Positions 15,761 through 20,369 of a stretch of 20,369 nt of DNA are shown one piece after another. Position numbers and translations under genes: made by a program. Positions within the stretch are counted from its first letter, which is position 1. Each line of letters starts with the position of its first letter. This stretch comes from Clostridiales bacterium UBA8153 (GTDB lineage: Bacteria; Bacillota; Sulfobacillia; UBA8153): assembly GCA_003449495.1 (NCBI GenBank), contig DMHJ01000056.1, positions 1 to 20,369 on the forward strand. The letters are read 5' to 3'. The notes under the pieces were generated by a model. That model saw only the letters and a list, made by a program, of their open reading frames with translations, made no database searches and was not told the DNA's origin.

Positions 15761-18700
15761 GCCCGTAGAGGAAGTCGGTGGGGGTGAGCTCCGACCCGCC
15801 GGTGGCGACGATGACCGCCCCGTGCTCCAGCTCCAGGGCCGCTCCGGTTTCCAGCCGCACCCGGGTCTTGAAATTGCCCACAAACCCCTCGACGCTCTCG
15901 ATGCCGGCCCCGGTATACACCCGGGCCCAGGGGTGGGCGCGTAGTTCGGACTCCAGCCGGCACCACAGTGCGGCGGTATCGTCTCCTTCCAGGGTGGACA
16001 CCAACCGGCGCAGGTTCCCGCCCAGCTGGGGCTCCCGCTCTACCAGGAAGGCAGGAAACCCCTGGCGGACCAAGCCCAGGGCGGCGGTGAGCCCGGCTAC
16101 CCCGCCGCCGATGACCAGGGCACTCTGCTTCACCGGTACCGGCGTGCGGTACAAAGGCTCGAGGAGGCGGGCTTTGGCCACGGCCATGCGCAGGAGATCC
16201 TTGGACTTGGCCGTGGCCGGTTCCGGCAGGTGCATGTGCACCCATGAACACTGGTCCCGGATGTTGGCCATTTCAAACAGGTAGGGGTTGAGCCCGGCCT
16301 CCCGGATGGTTTCCTGGAACAGCGGTTCATGGGTGCGGGGCGAGCAGGAAGCCACCACCACCCGGTTGAGGTCGTGCTCGGCGATGAGGGCTTTGATGCG
16401 GTCCTGGGTATCCTGGGAACAGGTATACAGGTTCTCCTCGGCATAGACCACGTGGGGGAGAGACCGGGCATACTCCACCACCGCGGGCACGCGCACGATG
16501 CCGCCGATGTTGATGCCGCAATGGCACACGAACACCCCGATGCGGGGACGGCGGTTCTGCACCGGCCGCTCGGGCGGGTAGGCTTTCTCTTTCACCAGCT
16601 GCCAGCGACCCGGGGCGAGCACTTGAGCGGCGGCGCTGGCGGCGGCGCTGGCTTCCACCACGGTTTCCGGGATGTCTTTAGGCGAGGCGGAGGCTCCCGA
16701 CACGAAGATGCCGGGCCGGCTGGTACTGGTGGGCAGGTCTCCTCCAGGCCGCGGGTACCCGTACCGGTCCAGGGCCAACCCTGCCTCTCCCGCCAGTTGC
16801 ACCAGTTCGGGGTTGGGCAGAAGGCCCACCGACAGCACCACCAGGTCGAAGGCTTCCCGGTTCAGACTGCCTTCCTCGCCGGCAAAGCTCAGGACCAGGC
16901 CGGCCTCGTCGTTCTCTTCCACCGCGTAGACTTTGGCCCGCACGAACTTGATGCCGTGCTCGCTCTGGGCACGCAGGTAGTAGCGCTCGAAGTCCTTGCC
17001 GTAGGCCCGCATGTCCATGTAGAAGATGGTGATATCCAGGTCCCGGCCGGCGTGCTCCTTGGCGATGACCGCTTCCTTGATGGCGTACATGCAGCACACC
17101 GCGGAGCAGTAGGGTACCCCTTCCTTGACGTCCCGGGAACCGGCGCACTGGATGAAGGCGATGCGCCGGGGCGCTTGGCCGTCAGACGGACGCACTACGT
17201 GACCCTGGAAAGGCCCGGAGGCCGACAGGATGCGCTCAAACTCCAGGCTGCTCACTACGTTGGGGTAGCGGCTGTAGCCCAAAGAGAAAAGGGATGACGG
17301 GTCGGTGGGGGTAAAGCCGGGGCTGAGCACTACCGCCCCTACGGCGATCTCCCGCTCCGTCTCGGGCATGGCATGCTGTACCGCCTGGGCCTGGCACGCC
17401 CGCTCGCAGGCTAAGCACTCGGCGCAGATGCCGCAATCCAGGCAACGGCGCGCCTCCAAGATGGCCTGCTCCTGGGAGAACCCCAGCTCCACTTCGGCAA
17501 AGCCTTCCAGGCGGCCGGCCACCGGCAGCTCGGGCATCACCTGGCGGTCCTCTACCGGATGCTCCAGCGGAACCCGTCCCAGGTGAAGCTCGGGTCTGGA
17601 AAAGTCGCGCTCACCGCGTAATTCCACGCCCTGCAAATACCGGCGGATGGATTCGGCAGCCCGCTTGCCGGCGGCAATGGCGGCGATGACCGTATCGGGA
17701 CCGGTGACCGCATCCCCGCCCGCGAACACGCCGGGCACGGCGGTGGCCAAGGTGTCCCGGTCGGCGGCCAACAAGCTCCAGCGTCCCACCAGGGACTTGG
17801 TGTCTCCCTGCGCCAGAAAGTCCGTCTCGGGCACCTGCCCGATGGCGGCGATCACCTGGTCGGCAGGCAGCTGGTATTCGGAGCCCGGCACCGGTACCGG
17901 GCGACGGCGCCCGGAAGCGTCCGGGGCGCCCAGCGCCATGGCCTGGCAGGTCAGGGCATACACCCGGCCTTCCCGGCTCAGTACCGCCACCGGAGCCGCC
18001 AAGAACTGGATGCGGATGCCCTCGGCCAACGCCGCGTCCACCTCGTGGGGCGCCGCGGGCATTTCCTGGCGGGAGCGCCGGTAGAGGATGGTCACCGACC
18101 CGGCGCCCAGCCGGAGGGCGGTGCGTCCCGCATCCATGGCTACGTTGCCGCCGCCGATGATGACCACGTTCCGGCCCACGCTCACCGGGCGGCCCAGGTT
18201 GTGGTCGCGCAAAAACTCCACGCCGCTGAGCACGCCTTGGGCGTCCTCACCGGGAACGTTGAGTTTCTGGTCCCGGTGGGCCCCCAGGGCCAGAAACACC
18301 GCCCGGTAGCCCTGCGCCCACAGGTCGGACATGCCGAAATCCCGGCCCAACGCCGCGTTGGTCCGGATCTCTACGCCCAGCCGCTCGATGGCGGCAATCT
18401 CCGTGTTCAACACGCCTTTAGGCAGCCGGTAGGGTGGGATGCCCACCGCCAGCATGCCGCCGGCCACGGGCAAGGCCTCAAATACCGTCACCTCGTAACC
18501 ATCCAGGGCCAAGAAGTGGGCGGCAGTGAGGCCGGCCGGGCCGGAGCCTACGATGGCCACCCGCTCAGGCCGCCGCTCCGCCGGGACGGCCAGCAGCCCG
18601 GCGTCCGGGTGTTGGTGCTCATAATCGGCGATGAAGCGCTTGAGCTGGCAGATGGCCACCGGCCGGTCCAGCACCCCGCGGCTGCAATGGGCTTCACAAG

Positions 18701-19712
18701 GATGGTGGCACACCCGCCCGCAAATGCCCGGCAGCGGGTTATGCCGCTTGACCAGGTTGACGGCTTCGTTGAACTTGCCGTCCCGCACTAACGCCACGTA
18801 GCCCTGGGCATGCACTCCCGCCGGGCAAGAGACCTGGCAGGAAGGGCGGGCGTCCTTCTGGATGGTGAAGGCGTTGGGGTAGGCCTGGGGGAAGGGGCGG
18901 AACACCGCCCGCCGCCGGTTCAGCCCGCCCTCATACTCGTTGGGCAAGCTGACCGGACACACCTTCTCGCAGTCGCCGCAGCCGGTGCAACGCGCCACAT
19001 CGATGTAGCGCGGGTGCTGGAGCACGCGCACCCGGAAACGGCCCGGCGCGCCCTCGATGCTCAGCACCTCGGCATTGGTGATGGTCTCGATGTTCAGGTG
19101 ACGCCCGCATTCCACCAGTTTGGGCGAGAGGATGCACATGGCGCAGTCATTGGTGGGAAAGGTCTTGTCCAGCTTGGCCATCTTGCCGCCGATGGTGGCC
19201 TCGCGCTCCACCAGGACCACTTCCCGGCCGCCATCGGCGCAGTCCAGGGCGGCCTGGATTCCGGCCACGCCTCCGCCGATGACCAAGACCCGCTTGTTGA
19301 TCTCAAAGCGCTTGGGCACGAGAGGCTTGTTCAGGCGGAGCTTTTCCACGGCCATGCGCGTCAGCTCCAAGGCCTTGCGCGTATTGGCCCGCATGTCCTT
19401 GCCGATCCAGGAGACGTGCTCGCGGATGTTGGCCATCTCGAACATGTAGCGGTTCAGTCCGGCCCGTTCCACGGTGCGACGGAAGGTGGTCTCATGCATC
19501 CTGGGAGTGCAGGAGGACACCACCACCCCGTCCAGGCCGTGTTTCCGGATGGCCTGGACTATGGCGTCCTGGCCCGGCTCAGAGCAAGCGTACATGCTGT
19601 CCGCGGCATAGACCACGTCCGGAAAACTCCGCGCGGCCTCGGCCACCTGGGCCGCATCCACGGTTGCCGCGATATTGCTGCCGCAATGGCAGATGAACAC
19701 GCCGATTTTCAT
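15744..19712 (-). CDS. hdrA: Giant HdrA: HdrA with GltD/NfnB-like insert fused to a second HdrA
   Basis: Flavin iron-sulfur core of the complex, 1322 aa before the frame break. Module 1: N-terminal HdrA domain (C8, C10, C43, C68), FAD site VLVIGGGVAG (142-151), [4Fe-4S] C242-x2-C245-x2-C248-x3-C252. Then an insert (about 288-740) with GltD/NfnB character: C292, C296, C331, C335, C339, C343, FAD motif IVGSGPAGLTAAHF (387-400), NAD(P) motif VIIGGGNVAMDAGRTALRLG (517-536) and VFAGGDAVTGPDTVI. A six-cysteine run follows (C757 to C773, spacing 2-2-2-2-3), and the rest of HdrA1 to about 1035 (QCAGSRDVKEGVPYCSAVCCMYA). Module 2 (from about 1055) repeats the N-terminal domain (C1063, C1065, C1123) and FAD site (1199-1208) but lacks the internal [4Fe-4S] domain. 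The ATG at 19712 follows GGAGG by 7 bases. It is probably a bifurcating flavin subunit with its own NAD(P)H site. Confidence 0.9.
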   Translation of the reverse strand: MKIGVFICHCGSNIAATVDAAQVAEAARSFPDVVYAADSMYACSEPGQDAIVQAIRKHGLDGVVVSSCTPRMHETTFRRTVERAGLNRYMFEMANIREHVSWIGKDMRANTRKALELTRMAVEKLRLNKPLVPKRFEINKRVLVIGGGVAGIQAALDCADGGREVVLVEREATIGGKMAKLDKTFPTNDCAMCILSPKLVECGRHLNIETITNAEVLSIEGAPGRFRVRVLQHPRYIDVARCTGCGDCEKVCPVSLPNEYEGGLNRRRAVFRPFPQAYPNAFTIQKDARPSCQVSCPAGVHAQGYVALVRDGKFNEAVNLVKRHNPLPGICGRVCHHPCEAHCSRGVLDRPVAICQLKRFIADYEHQHPDAGLLAVPAERRPERVAIVGSGPAGLTAAHFLALDGYEVTVFEALPVAGGMLAVGIPPYRLPKGVLNTEIAAIERLGVEIRTNAALGRDFGMSDLWAQGYRAVFLALGAHRDQKLNVPGEDAQGVLSGVEFLRDHNLGRPVSVGRNVVIIGGGNVAMDAGRTALRLGAGSVTILYRRSRQEMPAAPHEVDAALAEGIRIQFLAAPVAVLSREGRVYALTCQAMALGAPDASGRRRPVPVPGSEYQLPADQVIAAIGQVPETDFLAQGDTKSLVGRWSLLAADRDTLATAVPGVFAGGDAVTGPDTVIAAIAAGKRAAESIRRYLQGVELRGERDFSRPELHLGRVPLEHPVEDRQVMPELPVAGRLEGFAEVELGFSQEQAILEARRCLDCGICAECLACERACQAQAVQHAMPETEREIAVGAVVLSPGFTPTDPSSLFSLGYSRYPNVVSSLEFERILSASGPFQGHVVRPSDGQAPRRIAFIQCAGSRDVKEGVPYCSAVCCMYAIKEAVIAKEHAGRDLDITIFYMDMRAYGKDFERYYLRAQSEHGIKFVRAKVYAVEENDEAGLVLSFAGEEGSLNREAFDLVVLSVGLLPNPELVQLAGEAGLALDRYGYPRPGGDLPTSTSRPGIFVSGASASPKDIPETVVEASAAASAAAQVLAPGRWQLVKEKAYPPERPVQNRRPRIGVFVCHCGINIGGIVRVPAVVEYARSLPHVVYAEENLYTCSQDTQDRIKALIAEHDLNRVVVASCSPRTHEPLFQETIREAGLNPYLFEMANIRDQCSWVHMHLPEPATAKSKDLLRMAVAKARLLEPLYRTPVPVKQSALVIGGGVAGLTAALGLVRQGFPAFLVEREPQLGGNLRRLVSTLEGDDTAALWCRLESELRAHPWARVYTGAGIESVEGFVGNFKTRVRLETGAALELEHGAVIVATGGSELTPTDFLYGQDPGC

Positions 19713-19745
19713 GAACGATCCTCCGACAAGGGCAGAATGGACACG

Positions 19746-20369
19746 TCAGGCCGGCTTGGCCTTTTCCGACGCGGCCCGGCTTCTCTCCAGGGCCAGGGTC
19801 TGAGCCTTGCGCATGGCCTCGAAAGCGGAATTCGGCGACACGCAGAGCTTGGACAGGCCGATGGCGTCCTGGGGCAGACGCAGGGCCACGGCAATGAGCT
19901 GAGTGTAATAGAAAATCGGCATCCGGAATTTTCGGCCGGCTGCCGTGGATGCCTGCCCCTGGCGTAAATCCAGGTTCATCTGGCACAGCGGACAGGCCGT
20001 GACCATGGCGTGGGCTCCGAGGTCCTGGGCCGTTTCCAACAGCTTGGCCGAAAGCCTGGCCGTGATATCCTTGCGGGCCACGCCGAAGGAGGCCCCGCAA
20101 CATTCCACTTTCAAGGGAAATGGAAGCACTTCCGCCCCCAGGGCCTGCATCAGCCGGTCCATGGCCATGGGATGCTCGTGGTCGTCGAATCGCATCAGTT
20201 CCGGCGGACGGTTCATGATGCAGCCGTAGTACGGTGCGAGCTTAAGCCCCGCCAGGGGCTTGTCCTCTAGGGGCTTATCCGCTAGGGGCTTGTCCTCTAG
20301 GGGCTTATTTGGCAGGGGCTTATTTGGCAGACGCGAAGCCAACTCCTCCGGCCCCACGTCCTCCACCAG
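19746..20369 (-). CDS. hdrB: HdrB, second CCG domain (5' end outside the window)
   Basis: Partial heterodisulfide reductase subunit B. About 207 codons are present; the frame is still open at the window edge and the first CCG domain is missing because it lies beyond it. The visible CCG domain has C-x39-CC-x34-C-x2-C, in YYGCIMNRPPELM, VECCGASFGV and TACPLCQMNLDLRQ. In HdrB these cysteines bind the unusual noncubane [4Fe-4S] clusters that act on disulfides or pass electrons. The end 'IFYYTQLIAVALRL' is typical, followed by a basic Ala-rich tail. The linker before the domain is expanded by a pentapeptide repeat (see repeat). It lies 33 bases before hdrA. hdrC would be expected further upstream. 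Confidence 0.9.
   Translation of the reverse strand: MVEDVGPEELASRLPNKPLPNKPLEDKPLADKPLEDKPLAGLKLAPYYGCIMNRPPELMRFDDHEHPMAMDRLMQALGAEVLPFPLKVECCGASFGVARKDITARLSAKLLETAQDLGAHAMVTACPLCQMNLDLRQGQASTAAGRKFRMPIFYYTQLIAVALRLPQDAIGLSKLCVSPNSAFEAMRKAQTLALERSRAASEKAKPA
20254..20328 (-). repeat. Five 15-bp tandem repeats in the HdrB interdomain linker
   Basis: Five contiguous 15-base units, each starting AGGGGCTT on the plus strand (20254, 20269, 20284, 20299, 20314), stay in frame with hdrB. On the minus strand they encode KPL-containing pentapeptides (NKPLP, NKPLE, DKPLA, DKPLE, DKPLA) just before GLKLAPYYGC. Units 1 and 3 are identical, as are 4 and 5, which points to recent slippage or duplication. 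Confidence 0.9.

Noticed and set aside
18810..19967. 385-codon plus-strand open frame opposite hdrA
   Set aside because: It is rich in His, Gly, Ala and Arg with no motif and overlaps a gene with clear domain evidence. Such antisense frames are expected in high-GC coding DNA.
20254..20328. Possible CRISPR-like repeat array
   Set aside because: The 15-base units are directly adjacent with no spacers and stay in frame with hdrB, so this is a coding minisatellite.

Overview
The window looks like a high-GC Bacillota (Firmicutes) genome from an anaerobe with a methyl-branch (tetrahydrofolate) C1 pathway. The evidence is a serS gene behind a T-box leader, strong Shine-Dalgarno (SD) sequences, GTG and TTG starts, clostridial-type ferredoxin, and a large heterodisulfide reductase (Hdr) gene set joined to methylenetetrahydrofolate reductase genes. 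The species cannot be named from the sequence alone.

Left part (1-9892) is a set of mostly unrelated housekeeping and accessory genes. In order these are an S9-family serine peptidase (+), a small single-cluster ferredoxin with its own promoter (+), a membrane-anchored rhodanese (-), a PAS-GAF-HD-GYP-GAF signalling protein (-), a divergent EamA-type transporter (+), seryl-tRNA synthetase with a complete T-box leader, terminator and promoter (-), and a YibE/F-type membrane protein (-). Hairpins lie between the convergent pairs. An inverted repeat upstream of the HD-GYP gene would mask its ribosome binding site.

Right part (9993-20369) is one long minus-strand gene train, read from right to left: hdrB (5' end outside the window), a giant hdrA, flxD/mvhD, flxC, flxB, flxA, metV, metF. 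Genes overlap by 4-10 bp or are separated by at most 33 bp, so they are very probably one operon. The giant HdrA is a tandem fusion: HdrA with a GltD/NfnB-like NAD(P)H:flavin insert, followed by a second HdrA. A one-base frame break in a C run splits its reading frame within a conserved motif. FlxA (FAD/NAD(P)H and 2Fe-2S), FlxB and FlxC (4Fe-4S) and FlxD (2Fe-2S) form a NAD(P)H-input module like that of FlxABCD-HdrABC. MetV and MetF reduce methylene-THF to methyl-THF.

The main hypothesis is that these genes encode a composite NAD(P)H-dependent, possibly flavin-based electron-bifurcating methylene-THF reductase. It would merge the MetFV-HdrABC-MvhD arrangement known from Moorella with the FlxABCD-HdrABC arrangement known from Desulfovibrio. 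HdrC is not in the window and may lie just upstream of hdrB.
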